From: an uncultured Alphaproteobacteria bacterium
Lineage (GTDB): Bacteria > Pseudomonadota > Alphaproteobacteria > Reyranellales > Reyranellaceae
Length of the DNA stretch: 13,035 nucleotides
Assembly: GCA_903929895.1 (NCBI GenBank)
Contig: CAIYWM010000348.1
Span: forward strand, 1-13,035
Reading direction: 5' to 3'
Shown here: positions 6,638 to 13,035 of the stretch, one piece after another
Layout: each line of letters opens with the position of its first letter
Numbering within the stretch: position 1 is the stretch's first letter
Notes under the pieces: model-generated
Database searches by the model: none
The model's input: only the letters and a program-made list of their open reading frames with translations
What the model was told of the DNA's origin: nothing
Made by a program: the position numbers and the translations under genes

Positions 6638-6651
6638 TTGATGGGGATCAA
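6638..6651. promoter_or_regulatory. FNR/FixK-type box upstream of kinase
   Basis: TTGATGGGGATCAA is an exact match to the FNR/FixK consensus TTGAT-N4-ATCAA. Its centre (6644.5) is about 41-43 bases before a start site predicted from an extended -10, TGC-TAAAGT at 6672-6680. That is the class II activator spacing. The kinase start codon is 81 bases downstream of the centre. The site therefore probably activates the kinase and the iron/manganese transporter at low oxygen. The promoter is an inference from spacing, not measured. Confidence 0.7.
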
Positions 6652-6725
6652 CCGGCACTATTGTGCAGCCTTGCTAAAGTCACTCGGCTTCGGACGTCCG
6701 GAGCACATCGGGGGAGGTCGGCCTC

Positions 6726-7508
6726 ATGGCATTCGAACAATCCCTGTTTTCGAAGGTATTCACGACCAACATCGGGCTTCGCAAGGAAGCGCCCCGCTCG
6801 GTTGCCAGCTACGAGCGAGAGCTCGACGAACGTCGCGGCACGGAAACCCGCTTGCGCGAGACGCTCGCCAGCGACGAAGCCTTGCTGCGCCAGAAGGATG
6901 AACTGATCCACAATCGCGAGGTCCTGAGCATGGAGGCCGATCACCGGCTGCTGAACGGCCTGCAGATGATCGTGAGCCTGCTGTCGATGCAGAGCCGGTC
7001 GGAGCCCAATGCCGAAGCCGCGGAGCATCTTTCGACGGCCGCCAAGCGCGTCTCCACTCTTGCCCGCGTCCACCGGCGGCTGCATGCGCTCGACAGCGAG
7101 AAGACCGTGGCGTTCACGCCGTTCCTTCGCGAGCTGTGCGTCGAGTACGGGTCGATGCTCGCGTCGGAGGACCGCCGCAAGCAGACGATCGTCGTCGAGG
7201 GCTGCGACGCAAACCTGCCGGCCAGGACAGCGGTGCCGCTCAGCCTGATCGTGAACGAGCTGATCACCAACGCCGCGAAGCATGGCGTCGGCGTCATCAC
7301 CGTCCGGCTGGAGGAGCCGCCAGAGGGCGGGCTTCGTCTGTCGGTTTGCAACGAGGGCCCGCCGCTGCCCGAAGGCTTCGATCCGGCCGCGTCCAAGGGT
7401 CTTGGCATGAAGATCGTGCAGGCGCTGGTCGAACAGATCGGCGGGGCGCTTCGGGTCGGCCGCTGTACGCACTGCGGAGGGCCTGAGTTCGCCGTGGCCT
7501 TCGCCTAG
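6726..7508 (+). CDS. Soluble HisKA_2-type sensor histidine kinase
   Basis: A 260-residue cytosolic kinase with no membrane helix. Residues about 25-70 are charged and helical (likely coiled coil). The phospho-acceptor box is EADH73RLLNGLQMIVSLLSMQSR, the HisKA_2/HWE-related type. The ATPase domain follows with the N-box N177-ELITNAAKH, the residues NEGPPLP (209-215) in place of the usual D-x-G box, and the G-box KGLGMKIVQALV (224-235). No PAS, GAF or receiver domain is present, so the signal must come through a partner or the N-terminal helix. No response regulator is in the window, making it an orphan. The start ATG at 6726 has GGGGGAGG upstream. An FNR-type box lies ahead of it, and the iron transporter follows after a short gap. 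Confidence 0.88.
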   Translation: MAFEQSLFSKVFTTNIGLRKEAPRSVASYERELDERRGTETRLRETLASDEALLRQKDELIHNREVLSMEADHRLLNGLQMIVSLLSMQSRSEPNAEAAEHLSTAAKRVSTLARVHRRLHALDSEKTVAFTPFLRELCVEYGSMLASEDRRKQTIVVEGCDANLPARTAVPLSLIVNELITNAAKHGVGVITVRLEEPPEGGLRLSVCNEGPPLPEGFDPAASKGLGMKIVQALVEQIGGALRVGRCTHCGGPEFAVAFA

Positions 7509-7551
7509 ACACCTCGGCAGAGTGGCCACCGCTCACTGAGGAGACAGCACC

Positions 7552-7608
7552 ATGTCCGTCGGCATCATTCCGCTCACCGTCCAGAGCGATCCGGGGCGAG
7601 GCACGTGA
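7552..7608 (+). CDS. 18-aa upstream ORF coupled to iron transporter
   Basis: ATG at 7552 is preceded by GAGGAGACAGCACC, the strongest-looking Shine-Dalgarno in this unit, and reads MSVGIIPLTVQSDPGRGT before TGA at 7606-7608. That stop overlaps the GTG start of the VIT1-type gene (GTGA at 7605-7608). This layout is typical of a leader ORF that delivers ribosomes to the next gene. The peptide has no regulatory residue run (no His, Cys or Arg cluster), so it looks like a coupling device more than an attenuator. It lies 43 bases after the kinase stop. Confidence 0.5.
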   Translation: MSVGIIPLTVQSDPGRGT

Positions 7609-8306
7609 CCAGGCTCCGCGTGCATCGGGAGAATCATCTCGTCCAACGGATCGGCTGGCTGCGCGCGGCCGTGCTGGGTGCCAACGACGGCATCGTCTCG
7701 ACGGCAAGCCTGATCGTGGGCATGGCAGCGGCCGCCACGACTCCGGATGACGTGCTGATTGCAGGCGTGGCAGGCCTCGTGGCCGGCGCCATGTCGATGG
7801 CGGCCGGGGAGTATGTCTCGGTGAGTTCGCAAGCCGATACCGAGAAGGCCGACCTCGCGCGCGAAGGAGCCGAACTCGCGGCCAGTCCCGAGTTCGAACG
7901 CGACGAGCTGACCGAAATCTACATCGGGCGCGGCGTCGAGCCGGAACTGGCGCGTCGGGTGGCTGAGCAGTTGATGGCCAAGGGTGCCCTGGCGGCCCAC
8001 GCGCGCGACGAACTCGGGATTTCCGACACCACCACGGCCCGCCCGCTGCAGGCCGCCTTGACGTCGGCCGCGACTTTCGCGGTCGGGGCGGCCATGCCGC
8101 TGCTCATGGTCGTGCTCGCTCCGGCGGCCTGGCTGGTGGTCGCGGTCAGTGCGGCCTCGCTGGTCTTCCTCGCGCTGCTGGGTGCCATCGGCGCGCGCGC
8201 GGGCGGCGCCGATATCTGGCGCGCCACGGTTCGCGTCACCTTCTGGGGCGCGCTCGCCATGGCGCTGACCGCCGGCATCGGCCGACTGTTCGGCACGGTC
8301 GTCTGA
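7605..8306 (+). CDS. VIT1/CCC1-family iron/manganese transporter
   Basis: A 233-residue membrane protein of the VIT1/CCC1/nodulin-21 family, which moves Fe2+ or Mn2+ out of the cytosol, usually by proton antiport. The family start GANDGIVSTASLIVG (25-39) and helix 2 pattern GAMSMAAGEYVSVSSQ (61-76, with M63, M65, E69) are intact. Between helices 2 and 3 is a hydrophilic, Glu-rich segment (about 78-140), the usual metal-binding domain. Three more helices lie near 150-172, 177-198 and 211-228. The start GTG at 7605 has GGGGCGAGG just upstream and overlaps the stop of an 18-codon ORF. It is probably co-transcribed with the histidine kinase and hence under the FNR-type box. It ends four bases before the convergent ATPase gene. 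Confidence 0.92.
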   Translation: MTRLRVHRENHLVQRIGWLRAAVLGANDGIVSTASLIVGMAAAATTPDDVLIAGVAGLVAGAMSMAAGEYVSVSSQADTEKADLAREGAELAASPEFERDELTEIYIGRGVEPELARRVAEQLMAKGALAAHARDELGISDTTTARPLQAALTSAATFAVGAAMPLLMVVLAPAAWLVVAVSAASLVFLALLGAIGARAGGADIWRATVRVTFWGALAMALTAGIGRLFGTVV

Positions 8307-8310
8307 TTTT

Positions 8311-9018
8311 CTAGGCGGCTGCCGGAACCGCGCCGGCCGGTACGATCTGGCCGTCGACCAGTTCGATGGTGCGGTCGCAGCCGCGCGCGATCTCCAGGCT
8401 GTGGGTGACGATCAGGAAGGTGGTGCCGCTCTTGCGGTTGACCTCGCGCATCATCTCGAAGACCCCCTCGGCGGACTTGGTGTCGAGGTTTCCCGTCGGC
8501 TCGTCGGCCAGCACCAGCGCCGGCTCCATGGCCAGCGCCCGCGCCACGGCAACGCGCTGCTGCTGGCCGCCCGACAGGGCGTTGGCGGGATGATGCTGCC
8601 ATTGCTCCAGCCCGAGGGTGGTGAGCAGGTCGAGGGCGCGCTTCTTCATGGTCTCGTCGGGGAAGCCGCGTTCCACCAGCAGGGGCATCATCACGTTCTC
8701 CAGGGCGGTGAAGGCCGTAATCAGGAGATGATGCTGGAAGACGAAGCCGATGCTGCGGCCGCGCAACCGGGTGAGAGCCCGGTCGTCGAGCGAGCCGGTT
8801 TCGTGTCCCTCGACGAACAGGTTGCCCGAGGTCGGCCGGTCGAGCAGGCCCATGATGTTCAGCAGCGTGCTCTTGCCCGAGCCGGAGGGTCCGATCAGGG
8901 CCGCGAACTCTCCGCGACCCAATGTCAGGTCGATGCCATGCAGGATCTCCGTCTCGTTCGGACGGCCGACATTGTAGGACTTCCGCACCTTCTCCAGGCG
9001 CAGGACGTCGTCAGCCAC
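8311..9018 (-). CDS. ABC ATPase, LolD/MacB/DevA type
   Basis: A 235-residue nucleotide-binding subunit. Complete motifs are visible: Walker A G43-PSGSGKST51, Q-loop Q95, signature LSGGQQQR (148-155), Walker B LVLADEP (168-174) with TGNLD, and switch H206. FVFQHHLL and the TGNLD wording are characteristic of the LolD/MacB/FtsE-like clade that powers FtsX-type permeases by mechanotransmission. The start is GTG at 9018, overlapping the permease stop by eight bases. It is the last gene of the HlyD-type protein/permease/ATPase operon, matching DevBCA or MacAB-like exporters. All catalytic residues are intact although the partner permease is shortened. Confidence 0.93.
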   Translation of the reverse strand: MADDVLRLEKVRKSYNVGRPNETEILHGIDLTLGRGEFAALIGPSGSGKSTLLNIMGLLDRPTSGNLFVEGHETGSLDDRALTRLRGRSIGFVFQHHLLITAFTALENVMMPLLVERGFPDETMKKRALDLLTTLGLEQWQHHPANALSGGQQQRVAVARALAMEPALVLADEPTGNLDTKSAEGVFEMMREVNRKSGTTFLIVTHSLEIARGCDRTIELVDGQIVPAGAVPAAA

Positions 9019-9847
9019 GGATGGCCACCACCGGGTCGAGGCGGGACGCGCGCAGCGCCGGCGCCATCGCCGCCAGCACGCCGGTCATCGGCTGCAGGCG
9101 GCGCGCGACGGTCTCGGCGGCATAGACGTCGGCAATGGTGAGCTCGATGCTGGTCACGCCGCCGATCAGGTCGAGCAGGCTCTGGGCGGTGCGCAGGGGA
9201 ACGTAGACGTAGCGTTCGTTCACCTGCCGGTTCCCGAGATCGAAGATGCCGGTGACGGTCAGCGCTCCGCTGGTCCGCGCGCCCGCCGTGAGCGTCAGGC
9301 GGTCGCCCACGCCGATGCCGAGATAGCGGGCGAGTTCGGTGCCGATGACGATGTCCTGGCTGCTGAGACGCACCGTGCCGGCCACGATGTTGTCGGGCAG
9401 CCGGACGATGCGGAAATAGCTGTCGGGCTCGATGCCGGCGATGCTGACGGCGCGGGTCGCGTCGCCACGCACGGCGAGCGCCGATCCAGCGGCGACCGGC
9501 GACACCGCAACGATGGCGGGGTCGTCCTGCAGCACGCGCATGAGCGCCTGCCACTGGTCGATCGACCGGACGCGCTGCAGGGGCATCTGCACGATCGCCA
9601 ACTCGAGATCATCGCCGGCCAGTCTCAACGGCCGGGCGATCTCATCGCGCGGCTGCAGCGTGATGTGCGCCTGGGCGCTCAGGACCCGCTTGGTGAGATT
9701 GGCCTGCAAGCCGGTCAGCAACGCCGACATGAAGACGATTACGGCAATGCCCACCGAAACGCCCGATATGATGAAGAGCGTCTGCATGCGGCCTTCGCGC
9801 AGGAAGCGGAGCGCCGCGATCCATTCGAACGGCATCCATCTATTCAT
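9011..9847 (-). pseudogene. FtsX/MacB-type permease lacking C-terminal helices
   Basis: A continuous 278-residue frame. Residues 21-46 form the first helix, and about 50-250 is the MacB-type periplasmic core (GIEPDSYFRIVRLPDN, ERYVYVPLRTAQSLL). In intact relatives this is followed by three more helices (the FtsX domain, about 100-120 residues) and then a C-terminal PA-RAARLDPV-AIRG motif. Here LQPMTG (251-256) is joined straight to [22 protein letters not shown]. The frame is kept, so this looks like an in-frame internal deletion near 9080, leaving one membrane helix. The protein probably cannot form a working permease. The start ATG at 9847 overlaps the upstream gene's stop by eight bases; an upstream in-frame ATG at 9889 lies inside that gene. 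A specialised short form is possible but less likely. Confidence 0.75.
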
Positions 9848-11075
9848 GCGCGGCCGCCCGCATCCGCTGGCCGTCGGCAACGGCGGCATCCGGTCCGACC
9901 ACGCGGTCTCCCGGGGAGAGGCCGTCGGCGATCTCGATCACCCGGCCACCGCGCAGGCCGATCTTCACCGGCTGACGCCGGGCGTGACCACCTTCCACCT
10001 TGAGCACCCAGGGCGCCGTCCCCTCGAGGTCGCGCACGAAACGCAGCGGCAGGACCACGGCATCCTTCTTGCGCGCCACCTCGATATCGACCGAGACGGT
10101 CATGTCCTCGCGCAGGTAGGCGGGGGCGTCGGCCGGCACCACGCGCAGCTTCACCTCCATCGACCCGCGCTGCAGGTTCACGGCGGGGCTGACGTAGACG
10201 ACCTCGGCGGGAAAGGTCTTGTCCGGATAGGCCTCTGCCGATGCCAGCGCCTTGTTCGCCAGGGCAATCAGGCCGAGGTTCTTCTCGTCGATCTGCACCA
10301 CCAGCTGGATCTCGCCGGCCGGCGACAGGTTCATCAATATGTGTCCCGGCTGGACGAGGTCGCCGCGCTCCACGTCCCGGAAGATCAGGGTGCCGTCGCG
10401 GGGGGCCAGGATCCGCGCATAGGACAGCCGCGCCTGGGCAGACCGCAGGTTCGCTTCGGCCCGCGCCACCTCGTTCTGGGCGTACTGGTATTCCGTGCCC
10501 CCGGGCTGGTTGATCGCGACCACCAGCCGTGCCGCGCGGACGCGGGTCTTCGCGACGTCGAGATCGCGCTGATCGGTGTCGAGCTGGGAGGTGGTGGCGA
10601 AATGGTCCGCCTGGAGCTTGTGCGTGCGGTCGAAGGTCTTCTGGGCGTTGAGCAGATTGGCTTCTGCCTGGCCGAGGGCCTCCTGCGCGGTCGGCAGGGT
10701 GCTTTGCTCGATCTGACGGAAGCGCGACTGCGCGGAGGACAGCGCGCCTTCTGCCTGATCGACGACCGCATGAAGATCCTTGTCGTCCAGGAGGATCAGC
10801 AAGTCGCCTTCCTTGACGGCCTGGCCTTCCTCGACGGGAACGCTGGCGACCACGCCGGTCAGCTGGGCCCCGATGTCGACGCGATAGCGGGATTCGATAT
10901 GTCCGACCGCGACCACGGTCTGGACGATGTCGCGACGGGTCGCCGCTTCGACCGCGACCACGGGACCGAGCAACAGCGTCGGCCCGAGAATCGCAAGCAC
11001 GGCGATCACGCCAACGCCGGCCAGGAGCCGCCATCGCCAATTCCACAAGGAGCCGAGCGCAGCTTTGGCCGTCAT
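9840..11075 (-). CDS. Membrane-fusion protein, HlyD/MacA/DevB type
   Basis: A 411-residue periplasmic adaptor anchored by one N-terminal helix (about 16-38). In order: a first half of the lipoyl-like domain (VDIGAQLTGVVASVPVEEGQAVKEGDLLILLDD, 67-98), a long alpha-helical hairpin rich in Ala/Gln (about 100-215), the second lipoyl half (LAPRDGTLIFRDVERGDLVQPGHIL, 223-247), a beta-barrel, and a membrane-proximal end with GLSPGDRVV. This is the MacA/HlyD order; such proteins link an inner-membrane pump to an outer-membrane channel. It is the first gene of the operon; the permease start overlaps its stop. ATG at 11075 is the chosen start. An FNR-type box lies 59 bases upstream. No outer-membrane TolC-like gene is in the window. 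Confidence 0.92.
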   Translation of the reverse strand: MTAKAALGSLWNWRWRLLAGVGVIAVLAILGPTLLLGPVVAVEAATRRDIVQTVVAVGHIESRYRVDIGAQLTGVVASVPVEEGQAVKEGDLLILLDDKDLHAVVDQAEGALSSAQSRFRQIEQSTLPTAQEALGQAEANLLNAQKTFDRTHKLQADHFATTSQLDTDQRDLDVAKTRVRAARLVVAINQPGGTEYQYAQNEVARAEANLRSAQARLSYARILAPRDGTLIFRDVERGDLVQPGHILMNLSPAGEIQLVVQIDEKNLGLIALANKALASAEAYPDKTFPAEVVYVSPAVNLQRGSMEVKLRVVPADAPAYLREDMTVSVDIEVARKKDAVVLPLRFVRDLEGTAPWVLKVEGGHARRQPVKIGLRGGRVIEIADGLSPGDRVVGPDAAVADGQRMRAAAHE

Positions 11076-11125
11076 GTTGACCGTACGTTGTAAAACGACC
11101 TGATATGACGCGTGCCAGGTCTACG

Positions 11126-11143
11126 CCTTGATATCGATCAAGG
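11126..11143. promoter_or_regulatory. FNR/FixK-type box between divergent genes
   Basis: The core TTGATATCGATCAA (11128-11141) is an exact TTGAT-N4-ATCAA match, and flanking CC/GG extends the arms to 7 bp (CCTTGAT...ATCAAGG). On the minus strand, TATCAG (11105-11100) is a passable -10 whose start site near 11093 puts the box centre at -41.5, the class II position, with an 18-base leader to the ATG at 11075. On the plus strand, no comparable -10 is seen before the oxidoreductase at 11231, although shared control is possible. Confidence 0.7.
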
Positions 11144-11230
11144 ATCCGCGCGCTTGGAGGCGGCCGAAACTTGTCGATTCGCGCTGCAACACGCTCGCGA
11201 GCGACGTGCGGGTTTGGCAAAGTCGCTGCC

Positions 11231-12448
11231 ATGTCCTCCCCCAGTCCGCTCCACATCGCCCAGCCGCTCACCCTGCCGAACGGCGTGATTCTCAAGAACC
11301 GCATCGGCAAGGCGCCGCTCACCGAAGGGCTGGCCGATGCGATGAACCGCGCGACCGACCGCCATGTCCGGCTCTACGGACGATGGGCGGCGGGTGGTGC
11401 GGCCGTGGTCGTCACCGGCAACGTGCAGATCGACCGGCGCTATCTCGAACGGCCGGGCAACGTGGTGATCGACGGCAATGACGGGCTCGACGCGTTGCGT
11501 GCCTACGCGCAGGCCGGCACCGCCAACGGCACCCAGCTCTGGATGCAGATCAACCATCCCGGCCGCCAGACGCCGCGCCGCGTCTGCGAGCAACCCGTCG
11601 CCCCGTCGGCGGTGCCGCTGGCGCTGCCCGAGAGCGCCTTCGCCCATCCGCGCGCCATGACGGCCGACGAGGTGGCCGACGTGCCGCGTCGCTTCGCCGA
11701 GGTCGCGCGCATCGCGCGCGAGGCGGGCTTCACCGGTGTGCAGGTCCATGCCGCGCACGGTTACCTGCTCAGCCAGTTCCTGACGCCGCTGGTCAACAGG
11801 CGCGACGATCGCTGGGGCGGCGATATCGCGTCGCGTGCCGCCCTGTTGCTCGAGGTGGTGCGCGCGGTACGAACGGCCACGGCGCCGGACTTCTGCATCT
11901 CCGTGAAGCTCAACTCGTCGGACTTCCAGCAGGGCGGCTTCTCCAACGAGGAGTGCCTGATGGTCGTGAAGTGGCTGGGCGAGGCCTCTGTCGACCTGAT
12001 CGAGATCTCCGGCGGCAACGACGAGAAGCCCGCGATGATGGGCAGCGGCGCGAAGGAAAGTACCGTTCGCCGCGAGGCCTACTTCCTCGACTATGCCCGG
12101 TTGATCAAGCAGGCGGCGACGGTGCCGGTCATGCTCACCGGCGGCTTCCGCTCGCTCGCCGCGATGGAGGCGGCGCTGGACGAGGGGGCGTGCGACATGA
12201 TCGGGCTCGGCCGGCCGATGTGCGTCGACACCGACCTGCCGAATAGGCTTTTGCGCGGTGAGACAGATCGTGCCGAAGCCTACGAGGAAAGAATCGTCCC
12301 GGCCAAGGCCGGACTCGGCTGGTTCTGCCTGCAGCTCATCGCGCACGGCGACGGACGCGAACCCGATCGCGCGCTGAGCGGAGACGATGCGATCCGGGGC
12401 TATGTCGAAAACGAGGAGAAGACCGCCGCGGCGTTGCGGGGGCGCTAG
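11231..12448 (+). CDS. Old Yellow Enzyme family NADH:flavin oxidoreductase
   Basis: A 405-residue FMN enzyme with a TIM-barrel fold, expected to reduce activated C=C bonds (enones and similar) using NAD(P)H. Seen: NH109PGRQ (108-113), the substrate-binding pair H173-AA-H176 in VHAAHGYLLSQFLTPLVNRR with Y178, DDRWGG (192-197), the FMN-contacting K226 in SVKLNSSDF, GGFRS (304-308) and the phosphate-binding GLGRPM (325-330). The His-x-x-His pair resembles the YqjM-like class, not the His/Asn of classical OYE. There is no C-terminal Fe-S/FAD extension, so it is not a 2,4-dienoyl-CoA reductase. The physiological substrate is unknown. ATG at 11231 is preferred over a TTG at 11171, as the protein-like sequence begins there; the ribosome site is weak. 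It is divergent from the efflux-type operon. Confidence 0.9.
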   Translation: MSSPSPLHIAQPLTLPNGVILKNRIGKAPLTEGLADAMNRATDRHVRLYGRWAAGGAAVVVTGNVQIDRRYLERPGNVVIDGNDGLDALRAYAQAGTANGTQLWMQINHPGRQTPRRVCEQPVAPSAVPLALPESAFAHPRAMTADEVADVPRRFAEVARIAREAGFTGVQVHAAHGYLLSQFLTPLVNRRDDRWGGDIASRAALLLEVVRAVRTATAPDFCISVKLNSSDFQQGGFSNEECLMVVKWLGEASVDLIEISGGNDEKPAMMGSGAKESTVRREAYFLDYARLIKQAATVPVMLTGGFRSLAAMEAALDEGACDMIGLGRPMCVDTDLPNRLLRGETDRAEAYEERIVPAKAGLGWFCLQLIAHGDGREPDRALSGDDAIRGYVENEEKTAAALRGR

Positions 12449-12457
12449 CGGCATCGC

Positions 12458-13035
12458 CTATTTGGCGAACGCCTCGGCCGCGATGGCGAAGTTCAGGTTC
12501 TGGGCATCCTTGCGCATCCAGGTCGTAACGCCCATGAGCTGGCCCTGGGCATCGAACAGGCCGCCGCCGGAGGATCCGCGCGAGATGGGGGCGGAGGTCT
12601 GCAGCAGGCGTTCGCCGTCGATCACGCGCTTGGCCGAGACGATGCCTTCGGCAATGGTCTGTTCGAGACCCTGGGGCGCGCCGATGGAAAAGGCTCTCTC
12701 CCCGACCTTGATGTCCGCATAGGGGCGGACCCGGACCCATTTGGGAAGGGGAGAGTCGCTGGTGAGGATGCAGCGATCCGTCTTCGGGTTCGCCGACGTG
12801 AGCGAGGCGTTCTGCTTTCGACCGTCCCGCTCCAGGACCGCGCGCACGTTCGAGTCCAGAACATGGCAGTTCGTCACCACCTCCCGGTCGCTGATGGCAA
12901 CGGCTGAGCCCTGTTTCTGCCCCGTGCGCACGACGTACACCGTCTCGGAAGCGCGCTCGAAGACTTCGCGCGGCTTCAATTCGGTTCCGTCGAACATCGT
13001 CAGTCGGATCGCGGCGGTCCTGCCGGCCTTGTCGA
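12458..13035 (-). CDS. Trypsin-like serine protease (S1C), 5' end beyond window
   Basis: The minus-strand frame is open to the right edge, so the true start is probably outside; ATG at 12997 is only the first ATG in view. Numbering from it, 179 residues show a trypsin-like core: GSAVAISDREVVTNCH45V, D74 in KTDRCIL, GAPQGL-QTIAEGIVS (107-121) and ISRGSS143GGGLFD, giving the His-Asp-Ser triad of the DegP/HtrA-like fold. It ends soon after NFAIAAEAFAK with no PDZ domain. The missing N-terminus may carry a signal peptide or other domains. It is convergent with the oxidoreductase, 9 bases away. The target is unknown. Confidence 0.85.
   Translation of the reverse strand, partial: DKAGRTAAIRLTMFDGTELKPREVFERASETVYVVRTGQKQGSAVAISDREVVTNCHVLDSNVRAVLERDGRKQNASLTSANPKTDRCILTSDSPLPKWVRVRPYADIKVGERAFSIGAPQGLEQTIAEGIVSAKRVIDGERLLQTSAPISRGSSGGGLFDAQGQLMGVTTWMRKDAQNLNFAIAAEAFAK

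Larger units (their letters stand above)
6391..6725. other. 335-base regulatory gap between divergent genes
   Basis: No credible gene is seen. It separates the minus-strand small protein (start 6390) from the plus-strand kinase (start 6726). It holds a dyad at 6501-6523, an FNR-type box at 6638-6651, a possible extended -10 (TGC-TAAAGT, 6672-6680) and the 10-bp palindrome CGGACGTCCG at 6691-6700. The last 12 bases before the kinase include GGGGGAGG, a good ribosome site. No EcfG-type GGAAC...CGTT promoter was found. Confidence 0.6.

Noticed and set aside
6648..7529. 293-codon minus-strand ORF
   Set aside because: Antisense to the histidine kinase, whose H, N and G boxes are intact.
6726..8306. 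Kinase promoter of EcfG (general stress) type
   Set aside because: No GGAAC-N16/17-CGTT-like pair was found on either strand of 6391-6725; the FNR-type box fits better.
9432..11093. 553-codon plus-strand ORF
   Set aside because: It lies antisense to the adaptor and permease genes, whose minus-strand proteins show clear family motifs. Its own translation is low-complexity Arg/His/Gly-rich, a usual by-product of GC-rich codon bias.
12091..12115. TTGATCAA in the oxidoreductase gene as another FNR site
   Set aside because: The four-base spacer is missing and it lies inside a coding region.
11138..12454. 438-codon minus-strand ORF
   Set aside because: Antisense to the oxidoreductase, with no recognisable domain and skewed composition.

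Overview
This is a gene-dense, very GC-rich stretch of a bacterial chromosome. The best fit is an alphaproteobacterium of the Rhizobiales/Rhodospirillales type (Bradyrhizobium- or Reyranella-like). Supporting signs are a bacterial Coq7 (ubiquinone pathway), an HNH protein and a 50-residue small protein of types I associate with these orders, a HisKA_2-type histidine kinase, and an intergenic palindromic repeat containing CTCAGGATGAGG/TCTCGAAGG-like arms. The genus is an inference. No rRNA, tRNA, CRISPR array, transposase, integrase or phage gene was seen.

Layout. 1-202 (-): start of a gene running off the left edge, with a thioesterase-like N-terminus. 321-1532 (+): an MFS transporter. 1669-2232 (+): a stand-alone HNH endonuclease. 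2233-2592: no gene; two nested inverted repeats between convergent genes. 6390-2593 (-): a co-directional series consisting of a 50-aa small protein, a Crp/Fnr-family regulator, an SbmA/YddA-type ABC membrane protein broken by an in-frame stop, a DedA/YqaA-type membrane protein, DsbB and Coq7, several of them overlapping or only a few bases apart. 6726-8306 (+): a soluble histidine kinase followed by a VIT1/CCC1-type iron/manganese transporter whose GTG start overlaps a short upstream ORF. 11075-8311 (-): a three-gene MacAB/DevBCA-like operon (membrane-fusion protein, FtsX-type permease, ATPase) whose permease appears to have lost its last three membrane helices. 11231-12448 (+): an Old Yellow Enzyme family oxidoreductase. 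12458-13035 (-): a trypsin-like S1C protease that continues beyond the right edge.

How the parts may work together. Two perfect FNR/FixK-type boxes (TTGAT-N4-ATCAA) sit in the two regulatory gaps, 6638-6651 ahead of the kinase/iron-transporter pair and 11128-11141 ahead of the efflux-type operon. In both cases a plausible -10 element lies where a class II (about -41.5) activator site would need it. This suggests both units are induced at low oxygen. The Crp/Fnr regulator encoded here lacks the FNR Fe-S cysteines and the Glu..Ser-Arg recognition-helix pattern, so it is probably not the protein that reads these boxes. DsbB feeds electrons to quinone and Coq7 makes ubiquinone with O2, so their pairing in one operon also has a redox/respiratory flavour.

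The most noteworthy points are the paired FNR boxes, the two apparently damaged ABC membrane genes, the upstream ORF coupled to the iron transporter, and the nested repeat at 2258-2587. I saw no clear sign of a wholly new defence or mobile system.
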